Positions 55,435-64,000 of a DNA stretch of 64,000 nucleotides are shown one piece after another (position 1 is the stretch's first letter; each line of letters starts with the position of its first letter). The stretch comes from Rhizomys pruinosus. Lineage: Eukaryota; Chordata; Mammalia; Rodentia; Spalacidae. The translations under genes and the position numbers were made by a program. The stretch is from contig VZQC01005691.1 in NCBI GenBank assembly GCA_009823505.1, positions 3,159,598 to 3,223,597 on the forward strand, written 5' to 3'. Below the pieces are notes generated by a model, which was not told the DNA's origin, made no database searches, and saw only the letters and a list, made by a program, of their open reading frames with translations.

Positions 55435-55705
55435 CCTTTAACACTTTAACTTTGTTCTCATCCATCTCCACTTTGTAACCATCTTTACCAAATAAAAAGG
55501 GAAAGAAGGCAGAAGCAAGCTGAGCACCAGCTTCTGTCTCTCCCTGTTTCCTGATTGCAGATGTGCTGTGACCAGCTACTTGGTGCTCCCACCAGAGGGT
55601 CTTCCCACCATGATACATTGTATCTACATAAACCATTCTCCAAAATGAACCCTTCCTTCCTTAAGTTGTCTTTCGTCACAAAGACAAGAAAAATAATTGC
55701 AGGAC
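55435..55705 (+). mobile_element. Rodent LTR-like interspersed repeat (family uncertain)
   Basis: 'taccaaataaaaagggaaag', 'agctgagcaccagcttctg', 'ctgtttcctgattgcagatg', 'cccttccttccttaagttg'. Related in layout to 52745-53075. A 70-codon minus-strand frame is not meaningful. Confidence 0.5.
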
Positions 55706-55870
55706 TCAGAAGAAAAAGTTCATCCAATCCGGTATCTGATGGAGTCAGCACCTGTGCACTTTGGCCACTCATTTCTGAAATCTCCCTGGAAATTTAGTTT
55801 AGAAATAACTAATATTCTAATTAAAATGCATTACTTTGTTGTATTTTGATTTTATTTTAAAAAAGGTTTA

Positions 55871-56098
55871 GGGGGCTGGAGAGATGGCCTAGCGGCTAAG
55901 AGCGCCAACTGCTCTTACAGAGGACCCGGGTTCGATCCCCAGCACCCACATGGCGGCCGAGAACTGTCTACAGCTCCAATTCCAGGAGAACTCCAGTTCC
56001 AGGAGAATCTGACACCCTCTTCTGACCTCCGCGGCATTGCGCGACACGGGTGCGCAAACTTGCATGCAGACAGTACATTCATACACATACAGAAATTA
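55871..56098 (+). mobile_element. Young B2 SINE, duplicated-core subfamily
   Basis: Sense B2 with intact head ('gggctggagagatggccta'), B box 'gggttcgatcccc' and both core blocks. An AAAAAGGTTT repeat lies on both sides (near 55860 and 56101) and represents the target-site duplication. Confidence 0.93.
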
Positions 56099-56105
56099 AA
56101 AAAAA

Positions 56106-56283
56106 AAGGTTTTATTCTTGTTATTTTTAACCATGTGTATGTGTGTGTGGGGGGGGTGTGTGCAGGTACCCAAGGAAGACAGAGGACTGGATCCGCTGGG
56201 GCTGGAGTTACATGTGGTTGTAGACTGTCAGACCTGGGTGCTGGGAAACTGGCACTCTTACCTGATGTGTCATCTCTCTAAGG
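56106..56283 (-). mobile_element. Degenerate B3-type SINE
   Basis: Antisense: 'ggaagacagaggactggatc', 'tgggtgctgggaaactggc', ending 'tgtcatctctctaaggccc'. The young B2 landed at its tail. Confidence 0.7.
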
Positions 56284-56415
56284 CCCTTTGTTATATTTTT
56301 GCTGCCTTGAATGAGAACCAGAAAATTTTACAAAATATAATGTAAAAGGTTCTGAGAAAATTTTAGTACGTTTTCTACTCTGGAAATGCATGCTCCCTTT
56401 ATATCTGAACTTTTC

Positions 56416-56645
56416 TTTTAAAAAATAATTTATTATTTTTATCTTATGTATGTGGTATGTTTTGCCTGTGTGTAAGTGCACCATGTGTGTGCAGTGTCCA
56501 AAGAGACCAGAAGAAGATATTGGACCCCCTGGGACTGGAGTTATGGACAATTGTTGTTAGCCACCATGTGGGTGTTGAGAATTGAACCTGGGTCCTCTGG
56601 AAGAACAGCCAGTGCTCTTAACCACCGAGTTGTCTCTCCAGCCCC
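56416..56645 (-). mobile_element. B3-type SINE
   Basis: Antisense: 'gaccagaagaagatattgg', 'ccctgggactggagttatg', 'gagaattgaacctgggtcc', ending 'gttgtctctccagcccc'. Confidence 0.88.
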
Positions 56646-56763
56646 ATGGCTGTTCTTGATTGGCTTTGCTACTAAGTGAAGGTGCTGACTTGTGTTATCC
56701 AAGATTCTAGAATGGGTATCCTCTAGGACCAAGCTCTTCGAACAGGTGCTGAAGACATAGTTT

Positions 56764-57003
56764 TTATTTATTTATTTATTTATTTTATTAATTTTATTTA
56801 TTTCTGTATGTGTATGAATGTACTGTCTGCATGCAAGTCTGTGCACCCGTGTCGTGCAACGCCGCAAAGGTCAGAAGAGGGTCTCGGATTCCCCTGGAAC
56901 TGGAGTTTTCTTGGAATTGGAGCTTCAGACGGCTCTCAGCCGCCATGTGGGTGCTGGGGATCGAACCCGGGTCCTCTGTAAGAGAGGCCATCTCTCCAGC
57001 CCC
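56764..57003 (-). mobile_element. B2 SINE with A-box-region deletion, 12 bp target-site duplication
   Basis: Antisense duplicated-core B2 with a (TTTA)n-like tail complement. In the head, 'cctctgtaagag' joins directly to 'aggccatctctcc', so about 25 bp covering the A-box side of the tRNA-like promoter are missing. AAGACATAGTTT lies at 56752-56763 and 57004-57015. Confidence 0.93.
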
Positions 57004-57015
57004 AAGACATAGTTT

Positions 57016-58317
57016 CTTAGACTCAGCACACAGGGTTGAGGGAGATTTGGTGTGTGGGAAATACAGAGCTGAGAATTACCCTGCAGGAAGTCAGTTCTGC
57101 TGATGGGCTCCCAGGGATCTATTTGGTTGCATTAAGTAACTGAGAAACCCAAACAAAACAGGGCTTCCTTTGAATGCTGACCAGACTGACCTGTGGAAGT
57201 CCTGCCTGGAGGCTCTGGGTCCTTTCCACACAAACTCGCTTTCAGCACTTTTTTTCGTTCATATGGAATTTTTCAGTTTCTTGCCTTTTGTCCCCAACAA
57301 CTGCATTTCCCTATCAGATACTATTGCCTGAGTGTCTTCTCACTATGATAAGTGGTGTTATCTTAGCTCCAGGCTTGGCTGGGGTGGCCTGGTGTGCGGG
57401 AGCTTTGTCTCTGTCCCAGGCTACTCCCCTCTACCCTTACTTGAGGAAGCTTGTTTGTGTCTAGGCCTGATTTCAACTCTTTTGAAACTTCCTGCTTTCC
57501 CCTTGGAGGTGACTCACTAGTCTCTGAATTCCCCAAAGATCTTGTCTCTTCTTTTATGGCTCCTCCTCTGTTTGGGCTGCTCTGCCCCTCCCCCACCCAC
57601 ACCTTTCAGGAAATTGCCAACTCGGGTCCCATCACCAAGTCATCCAACACTTAGTCATTTTATGGATAATTCTCATTAAAGTTTGTTAAGTGTAACTCAA
57701 AATATCAGGATATGCTCTATCATATTCTATTTTTCTCTTTAGGTATCAAACACTTTTTTTGGCATTTCATAGTAGTTTATACTTTGTAAACAAACATGAA
57801 ATGACAGCCTCCTGTGAACTCTGGTTAGGAGCCAGTATACTTGGCTTGGTGGGTGAAAACTGACCTATATCCATTACAAGACCAGGCCCTGAAGGGAGGG
57901 GGCTCTACCACATACCCCTGTCGGTGGCTGGAGCCTGAGTCATCAGTGGCTGGCCTGAGGCTTCATTCTTTATGAAGTTGTTTTCATTTCATAGATTATT
58001 TCATCTTCTAGATAATCATTAATGATGGCCAACATCCCAGGGCTATGGGGCTAGTTTATGGCAGAAGAGTCTAGAACAGGGATGCTAATAGCTCCGTCAC
58101 CTTCCCCAACAGTTAGCATTTTGTAGTCATAAGTTGGCACTAAGTGGAGGTAGGGACAGCCTGCTCTGGGTTTTCTCCCTAGCAGCATCTCCCGGGGCGG
58201 CTAGCACAGCCTTCCAAGTGTCCGCTCTGCTTCAGCCAGGGGATGCCTGTGATCCAGGCACATGATCCAGGCTTGGTGGGAGCTCTCATTTTGCTGTAGG
58301 TTAAAAAATACTCTTTT
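57016..58317. other. Unique stretch with one homeodomain-type palindrome
   Basis: No repeat in 1.3 kb. Frames up to 96 codons are not recognisable. At 58015-58026, ATCATTAATGAT is a perfect 12 bp palindrome inside an A/T-rich run (57960-58030) that could be regulatory; this is inference only. Confidence 0.4.
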
Positions 58318-58516
58318 TTTCTTTTTTCTTTTTTTTTTTTTTTTGAGACAAAGTCTCTTGTAGCCCAGGCTGGCCTAGAGCTTACTATGTAGCCAAGGCT
58401 GACCTTGAATTTCTGATCCTCCTGTTTCTACTCCAAGGGTTTGGTAGCCTGTGCTCCCATACCTGGTTTAATGCCCTGCTAGGGAGCATCCCTAACTGAG
58501 CCACATCCCAGCCCTA
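58318..58516 (-). mobile_element. Old B1/ID-like composite SINE
   Basis: Antisense: T-rich run, 'gagacaaagtctcttgtagc', 'cctagagcttactatgtagc', 'gtgctcccatacctggttt', then 'ctaactgagccacatccc', which resembles an ID/B4 head. Probably an old B4-type fusion or two adjacent fragments. Confidence 0.6.
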
Positions 58517-59308
58517 AAAATGACCTAACGAGAACATGGAACTGTGAGGCGAATGGAGCACTGGTCAGCCTGACGCCCTCCTAACAGGGAAATCTAATTT
58601 CATTTTTCTCGGCTGTTGATTTTCTAAGCTTGATACAGGTTAAGAAGTGTGTGTGTGTGTCCAAAGCCCTTCCACCTCCAGAGGACCCAGTCTTATTTTT
58701 CTATTGCTGAAATTTTGCTGCACCAAGTGATTGCAAATCAGTGCGCCCTCTGCTGGGAGGACGTGATCTTTGGGTTGTCCATAGTTTCTGAGTAGGATTT
58801 GTTAAAAAAGGGATTTCCATATCAGCTGAATGGAGGTGAGGCATTCTAAGAAGTCCCCTGGGGGCTCCCCTGAGGTTGGGGTGCTGTGAGGAGAGTGCTG
58901 GTACTCCATGATTTCACAGCTCTGACTTTGCACCCTGCGGGCTTGACCTCTGTTAATGACATGGCAGGGCCATGTCATTCTTCTTGTCCTTTTGTAAGGT
59001 GGGAATCTTCATCTCCATTGAACCCAGGAGGTCAAATGGTTAGACCTCATAACACAGTTGGAAAATGGAAAGCAGTTGAAGGCAAGTCTGATAGCTCTAA
59101 GCCGTAGCCACATCACACAGGGCCACTCGCACAGCCAAGGTAGAGGGCTAGCAAGAGAACCATGTAGCCCTGCTCCGCCGGCTCATGCCAAGTTCATCGA
59201 GAGACACAAGAAGGCACGGGACACGTATCATTGTGCTGTTGCTTTTGTTCACTCTCAGGGGTCCGTCCACCATCCTTGTTTTGCTCATGGCATGTTCCCA
59301 GTACTTAG
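58517..59308. other. Unique stretch, no gene seen
   Basis: Frames up to 120 codons (59058-59420) overlap the chimeric SINE downstream; no domain. Confidence 0.4.
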
Positions 59309-59317
59309 AACAGTTCC

Positions 59318-59619
59318 TGGGGCTGGAGAGATGGCTCAGTGGTTAAGAGCGCTGACTGATCTTGCAGAGGACGTGGGTTCGATTCCCAGCACCCACATGG
59401 CAGCTAAGAACTGTCTTTAAGCTGGCCGTGGTGGGGCACATCTTTAATCCAGCACTTAGGAGGCAGAGACAGATCTCTGTGAGTTCAAGGCCAGCCTGGT
59501 CTACATAGTGAGTTCCAGGCCAGCTGGGACTATAGGGAGACCCTGACTCAAAAAGACAAAAAAACCCCCAAACAAACAAAAACCCTAACCCCCCCCCCCC
59601 CCTCCAAAAAAAAAAAAAA
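59318..59619 (+). mobile_element. Chimeric B2-B1 SINE within one target-site duplication
   Basis: The first 100 bp are the tRNA-derived half of a B2 ('ggggctggagagatggctca', 'gggttcgattcccag', 'cagctaagaactgtcttta'). At 59420 it switches to a full B1 ('gctggccgtggtggggcac' to 'gaccctgactcaaaaag') with an A/C-rich tail. The second half of B2 is absent on both sides. AACAGTTCC lies at 59309-59317 and 59620-59628, enclosing the whole chimera, so it probably inserted as one unit. Confidence 0.85.
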
Positions 59620-59628
59620 AACAGTTCC

Positions 59629-60145
59629 CAGGGCATTGTCAGCATTTAGACCAACAGTGACAGACTGATTGCAGGGAAAGGACAGAAGGGATGGTGTGAT
59701 GGTGCTAAAGCAAGAGCATTCCCTGCATCTTACAGCTGGGAGTGTGTTGGGTTTGGTTTGCCATTAGCTGAGCAACCTGGGATAAGACTGCTTAACCTCT
59801 CTGTTCTCAGTTTTCCAATATAAAAAACAAAAAGGACAGTGATTCCTCTTTCACACAATTGTTGTGAGGTAAAATTAGTATATAATAATTAGAATATACC
59901 ATTAACTATCGGCTATTTTATTCATTATTAGTAATCAAACCCAATGGTAACTTATTTGACAGTAATTTAGGATAACTTATTTGTCTTTGGTTTACAGCCC
60001 ATATGAAAGCATAAGAGGTCTGATTAAAGGGAGACTGATGTTTGGAAGAATATTGAATTCATGGATCTGAGGTCAGTCTTCAGAAAAGTCACTTTTGAGC
60101 CAGCTTGTTTCTTTGGTCAAAAGATATGCTAAAAATTACTGAACC
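59629..60145. other. Unique A/T-rich stretch, no gene seen
   Basis: No repeat or ORF of note. Confidence 0.4.
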
Positions 60146-60262
60146 AGTCAGGTGAGGTAGTACACTGCTTTAGTCCCAAGCACTTTGGAAGCAGAGGCCA
60201 GAGGATCTCTTTAAGATGGAGGCCAGCTTGGTCTCTGAATTCTCTCAAAAAAGATATAAACA
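60146..60262 (+). mobile_element. Old B1-like SINE
   Basis: Sense monomer: 'gtcaggtgaggtagtacac', 'agcactttggaagcagaggc', 'ggccagcttggtctctga', 'tctctcaaaaa'. Diverged and short. Confidence 0.65.
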
Positions 60263-60338
60263 CAAAGACTTACTAAACTGAGCGGCTCATATTTTGAGGT
60301 TGGCCTTCTTCTGTGACCATGTTTAATGATGAGTGGGC

Positions 60339-60436
60339 CACTGAGGACTTCCTATAGTCCCAGCTGGCCTGGAACTCCCCCACTGATCACGAAGATCAGA
60401 CTTCGTGAATGCACTGGATTTTGGGATTCATTTATG
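60339..60436 (-). mobile_element. Short B1-derived fragment between 14 bp direct repeats
   Basis: A B1 antisense piece ('tagtcccagctggcctggaa') within 98 bp flanked by ATGATGAGTGGGCC at 60325-60338 and 60437-60450. It contains an 8 bp perfect hairpin, TCACGAAG/CTTCGTGA, at 60387-60408 with a 6-base loop. The arrangement suggests an insertion with target-site duplication that was later rearranged. Confidence 0.5.
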
Positions 60437-60675
60437 ATGATGAGTGGGCCTTGATTTCAGTGTTGTCTCATTGACTCTGAAGACAGTGCCAGCACAAGGT
60501 CCTTGAATCCACTTTAATTATGGCAATGGGCAGAAGCCACTGGGCTCTAAGCTGGGGCTCGGCTGTCATGTGAACCTGAATACAGTGCCCAAGTTCTTCA
60601 AGCCAGGTAGGATTATATCTCACATGGAAAGCCCAATGTAGCGATTTCTGTAGACATGAAGTGTGTTTCTTTTTT

Positions 60676-60891
60676 AAAATTTATTATTTTTTATGTGTAC
60701 GAGTGTACTGTCTGCATGTAGGTTGGTGTACCCGTATCGTGCAATGCCACAGAGGTGAGAAGAGGACATCAGATTCCCCTGGAACTGGAATTAAAGACGG
60801 TTTTTAGCCCCATGTTGGTGCTGGGAATCGAACCCTGGTCCTCTGCAAGAGCAATCGGCGCTCTTAACTGCTGAGCCATCTCTCCAGCCCC
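60676..60891 (-). mobile_element. B2 SINE with near-perfect 19 bp target-site duplication
   Basis: Antisense B2 of the single-core type. TGAAGTGTGTTTCTTTTTT at 60657-60675 and the same with one change (TGAAGTATG...) at 60892-60910. Confidence 0.92.
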
Positions 60892-60910
60892 TGAAGTATG
60901 TTTCTTTTTT

Positions 60911-61165
60911 TTAACTTTGTTTATTATATTTTAAGGGAGTCACAATATAAGAGCACAGTTGTTTTCAGATCATATTGACGTTGCTCAGTTTGCCATACAA
61001 TTAGGTAATTGGTGCTAGCATCCACAAATGAGGGATACCATTCATCGTTTGTTTTTCTGGGACTGTGTTACTTCACTCAGCATGATATCTTCTAGCTCCA
61101 GCCATTTACCTGCAAAGCTCATGATGTCATCTTTCTTTTCTGCTGCATAGTATGTTTCTTATAAC
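60911..61165 (-). mobile_element. Rodent LINE-1 3' fragment (ORF2 end and 3' UTR)
   Basis: Antisense of the conserved L1 ORF2 C-terminal zone: 'ttctgggactgtgttacttc', 'actcagcatgatatcttcta', 'ctccagccatttacctgcaa', 'agctcatgatgtcatctttc'. It is 5'-truncated to about 250 bp and no ORF remains. The nearby B2 inserted just beyond its 3' side. Confidence 0.85.
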
Positions 61166-62012
61166 ATCTGTCGAGCCATCGTGTCTACTAACATTCAGAG
61201 ATTGCTTTCTACCTGTCAGTGTTCTTAGTTCTCTGCCCAATTGTTTCTCAGTTAATGTTCATCATTAGGAGAGCTAAGCATATCAAAACCATGCTAACTA
61301 TCAACTTCAGCAGGAAAATACACTAAAATCAGAAAATCTATGATTTTACCAGGGTAGACCTTCCCTCAATAAACCAACGTCCCCACAGGTGGCAGTGAGA
61401 CAGAAAGAAGTGCCCACACCTGGTCAATGACCTTAGTAGACACTGCTGAGGACCTTTCTGGCTCTTCTGTGGTCATATGGGTGGGCCATGCACAGGTCTT
61501 GATCTAGGCAGATGACCAGTTGCACATTCTATTATACATTGGTGGGCCATGTGCACAGCTCTTTCTACAGGGGAGGAGTCTCTAGAGTGACTTACAAACC
61601 AAGATCTATTTTTCTCAACCTTGTATATGCACACACGTGTGCATGAACACACGAACACACCCCTTTTTAATTCTGAGGCTCCAGACAACTGTGAACAGCC
61701 ATCATAGGCAAAAGTCTACCTTTCTCTGGTGTAGGCTTCTGTGCTGCATCTTCGCCTCTGTATCCCTTCCTTGGGAGGCCTGGAAACCTTCGAGGAAACC
61801 TGATGAGAAGCAACATTCATTCCACCCTATTTGCTAAAGGGATGTCTAAATCTTGGATGAATTTTGGTATTTGAAAACATCTATTCAAAGCACACAGTTT
61901 TAATAAAAGCATTAAAATATCACCCTAAACATGTTTGGGGTGGGATGGGGGTGCAAAAGTGAACCAATATCTGAAATCCAAAACTTTTCAGCTGCTTTAA
62001 CCATTGTGATTG
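61166..62012. other. Unique stretch, no gene recognised
   Basis: 71- and 66-codon frames overlap near 61637-61688 on opposite strands. No domain or repeat. Confidence 0.4.
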
Positions 62013-62082
62013 GTGTTGGGGCTGGAACTCAGGACCTTGTTTCTATGAGATCAGTGCTCTACAACTAAGCTGCAGTCCCTTC
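62013..62082 (-). mobile_element. ID-like SINE remnant
   Basis: 'gttggggctggaactcagga', 'cagtgctctacaactaagct' resemble the antisense head of the tRNA-Ala-derived ID family. No tail is visible. Confidence 0.5.
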
Positions 62083-62468
62083 CACAGTATTTAAGTTGAA
62101 AATTTTACATAGTGTTTGAACTTGTGTCTCCCCATTTTCATGCTGGTGGCTTCTAGATTATTCAGCAGGGTCCGTTGGCCTTCTGGGTACCTCATCTGCC
62201 CTAGGTGTATAGGTGGGATTTAAAACCCACTGGAAACCACACACAGGTAGGAAAGAGAATTCCCATAGTACCCTGATGAGGCAAATGCATATTGAACAAA
62301 GTAAAACACCTCGTGCACCAAGATACGGAGTACGCATGATGGAAAATTCTGAACTCTTGACAAAATTAAGTAGTATGCTCTACACTGTCTCAGTTGTACA
62401 AGGGATGTTGATCTGAGACTTGTTCCTATGGAGCTATTGAGCTGGAGGAAAACATGAAAATTGTGTTT

Positions 62469-62471
<3 letters not shown>
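62083..62471. other. Unique stretch, no gene seen
   Basis: Small frames only. The 160-codon minus-strand frame through here depends on the GA run. Confidence 0.4.

Positions 62472-62529
<58 letters not shown>
62472..62529. repeat. (GA)n microsatellite
   Basis: A pure run of about 28 GA units. Three overlapping minus-strand frames and one plus-strand frame are Leu/Ser or Glu/Arg artefacts of it. Confidence 0.97.
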
Positions 62530-62532
<3 letters not shown>

Positions 62533-62849
62533 AGCACCAGAGGTCTGCAGTTTTGGTCCCACACCAGAAAAGAGGCAGCTTGGAGCCGGAGGTGGACCTC
62601 TGGCAGCAGGTCCATTGGATGTCTGTGGCACTCTCTGGTCCCGCCTGCCGGACACACATGTGGTGGGTTTGTCTTGCTGGGGGTGCCCAGCCGCCGTGGC
62701 AAGCCCCCAAGTGCTCCAACAACTGAAGCAAAGGATACTTTTGTTTTCTTTTTCCGTTTGGCACATGAGAAAGCCTTCTCCCCTTTCCTGCTTAAATGTA
62801 CACAAAGGACTCAGTATACTTAGGGGGTTAACGCCAAGAAAAGGACTTT
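62530..62849. other. Unique stretch, no gene seen
   Basis: Frames open on both strands run out of the GA tract. No domain. Confidence 0.4.
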
Positions 62850-63420
62850 GAGAATTTTAAAGGAGTTTAATCTGACAATTGATGCTCTAGTTAATTCCTA
62901 AATGAATAACTGATTAGCTCCACATTTTCCAGGAAATCACAGCACTGCATCATGACATAATTCCCGATTACGTACCGTTTCATTTTATCTCAAAGAAGCA
63001 CATAAAAGCCCAGCATTTTCAGCTTGGCACTCATTCCTTCCCTCGCATGTCTGGACTAGCAATTTGACATCCTTGCAACGGAGAGAACTGGGCTTTAATG
63101 TTTTAAGAATGTTTAAGTGGTTTGGATCATGGGCTCAGGCCCCGCCAGGCTGGAGATGTTCACAGTGTCTTAGAAAATAGAAGCGGAGTCTCTGTGTGGT
63201 GGCGTTCTTATTTTTAAAGTGGAGAGGGAGATCCACTTGTCTGAATTTTTTCTCCTCACGATGCTAATTAGGATGGCAGTTAGTAGCCATTAAATGGCGG
63301 TTTTTATGATGTGGCCACCACCCACAGCGAACTTTCGGCAGAGGATGGGGCTTATGGCAAAGGGACAGAGGAGCTAGGTGCTCAGAGCAAATGCCCCGGG
63401 GTTTACCTTCCTCTGGGTGG
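62850..63420. promoter_or_regulatory. Candidate conserved noncoding element
   Basis: A repeat-free block with TAATTA at 63265-63270, a 'gtagccattaaatggcgg' patch, several TAAT/ATTA sites at 62870-62970 and a 'cacataaaagccc' TATA-like word near 63000. No ORF extends through it. Enhancer identity is inferred from repeat exclusion and motif content only. Confidence 0.3.
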
Positions 63421-64000
63421 CTGCCCCTTTGGAAAATTGGAGTCGTGGATATTTTAAAGTGCCCAACTTTATCACTTGAACAAAAAGATGCCACAGCCCC
63501 CGTGGGAGGCAGGGCTGTGGGGTGTCCCTTTTCTTCCCCCATAGAGCATCTTGTCAATTTATGACCCATAGGGCCACAATAGGTTAGCAGTTAATTTAAA
63601 ACTCAAGGAAGGCCAAGTGCCGTGTCTTTGGCTTCAGCCTCTGTGAATTCCGGGACTTGTTAGGGTTTGTTCTTTATTTATAGAACACCTGGGTTCTTGG
63701 CTTTTGTTCTCCCCCACCAACCCCTGAACCCCCATTAACCGTGGCAACAGGAAGTAAAGGAAGCCAAATTGGCTCCATCTCAGCAGCTCTGGATACATTC
63801 TGAGTGGTTGGAGGAAATCAGATACATTACACAGAGACCCGGAACAGCCAAACAGGGCAACTGGAAACTTTGGAGACAAAATAGACACAGCTCCCAGCTG
63901 GAGAGGCGGGGCCGGGCCACCTTTAGCAGCCTGGGTCCTTAGAGCCTCCTCCCAGTTTCCTCTTTCCTCAGGCTCTGTCTGTAACTCACCCGGGCTCCAC
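63421..64000. other. Unique stretch ending in GC-richer DNA
   Basis: Frames of 101 and 84 codons on the minus strand have no domain. The last 110 bp are GC-rich with a GC-box-like GAGGCGGGGCCGGGCC at about 63902-63917. A promoter or CpG island just beyond the window is possible but cannot be seen. Confidence 0.4.

Noticed and set aside
3218..57012. Recurrent 60-65 codon frames with near-identical proteins (for example starting MYCLHAGLCTRV or MYECTVCMQV)
   Set aside because: These are translations of B2 SINE copies (on the element's minus strand), not a gene family.
62220..62823. Frames of 112-160 codons with Ser-Leu or Glu-Arg runs
   Set aside because: They depend on the (GA)n run; no domain on either side.

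Overview
This is a 64 kb stretch of nuclear genome from a muroid rodent, and I find no protein-coding gene in it. The organism call rests on the interspersed repeats. There are many B1, B2/B3 and B4 SINEs, ID-like fragments, rodent MT/ORR1-style ERVL-MaLR LTRs, a rodent LINE-1 3' end, and older eutherian repeats (an L1M 3' end and an MLT1-like LTR). The youngest B2 copies carry a short internal duplication that I do not recall from house mouse or rat B2. That, with their overall sequence, suggests a cricetid (vole, hamster or deer-mouse type), but the species is not settled. Nearly all open reading frames are short, overlap repeats, or show no recognisable domain. I therefore read the window as intergenic or intronic DNA.

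Layout. 1-7 kb: mostly unique sequence with a few old SINEs. 7.1-7.6 kb: repeat-free, A/T-rich sequence full of homeodomain-type motifs, a candidate conserved enhancer. 8-20 kb: unique DNA with B1/B2/B4 insertions, several with clean target-site duplications (TSDs). 20.9-21.7 kb: a second enhancer-like block. 22-35 kb: dense SINEs, a 650 bp TCTA-type microsatellite, and a MaLR LTR with two SINEs nested in it. 35-47 kb: an unusual cluster of tandem arrays. It contains a 20 bp G-rich minisatellite, a perfect 33-copy array of a 33 bp unit next to the only N in the window, a long CA-rich tract containing a triplicated 47 bp block, a 2.85 kb array of about 91 copies of a 31 bp unit, and GGAA and CA microsatellites. 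47-57 kb: LTR remnants (including an antisense MaLR with a recognisable primer-binding-site region), an old L1M 3' end and more B2/B3. 57-64 kb: unique DNA, a chimeric B2-B1 SINE, an L1 3' end, a GA microsatellite and a final enhancer-like, then GC-richer block.

No gene system or operon is present. The more notable signals are the tandem-array cluster, two SINE insertions with unusual structure (a B2-B1 chimera, and a B2 whose TSD also encloses extra 5' DNA), a B2 subfamily defined by an internal duplication, and a few repeat-free blocks with clustered transcription-factor-like motifs. All family names come from recognition by eye; RepeatMasker with a rodent library would settle them.
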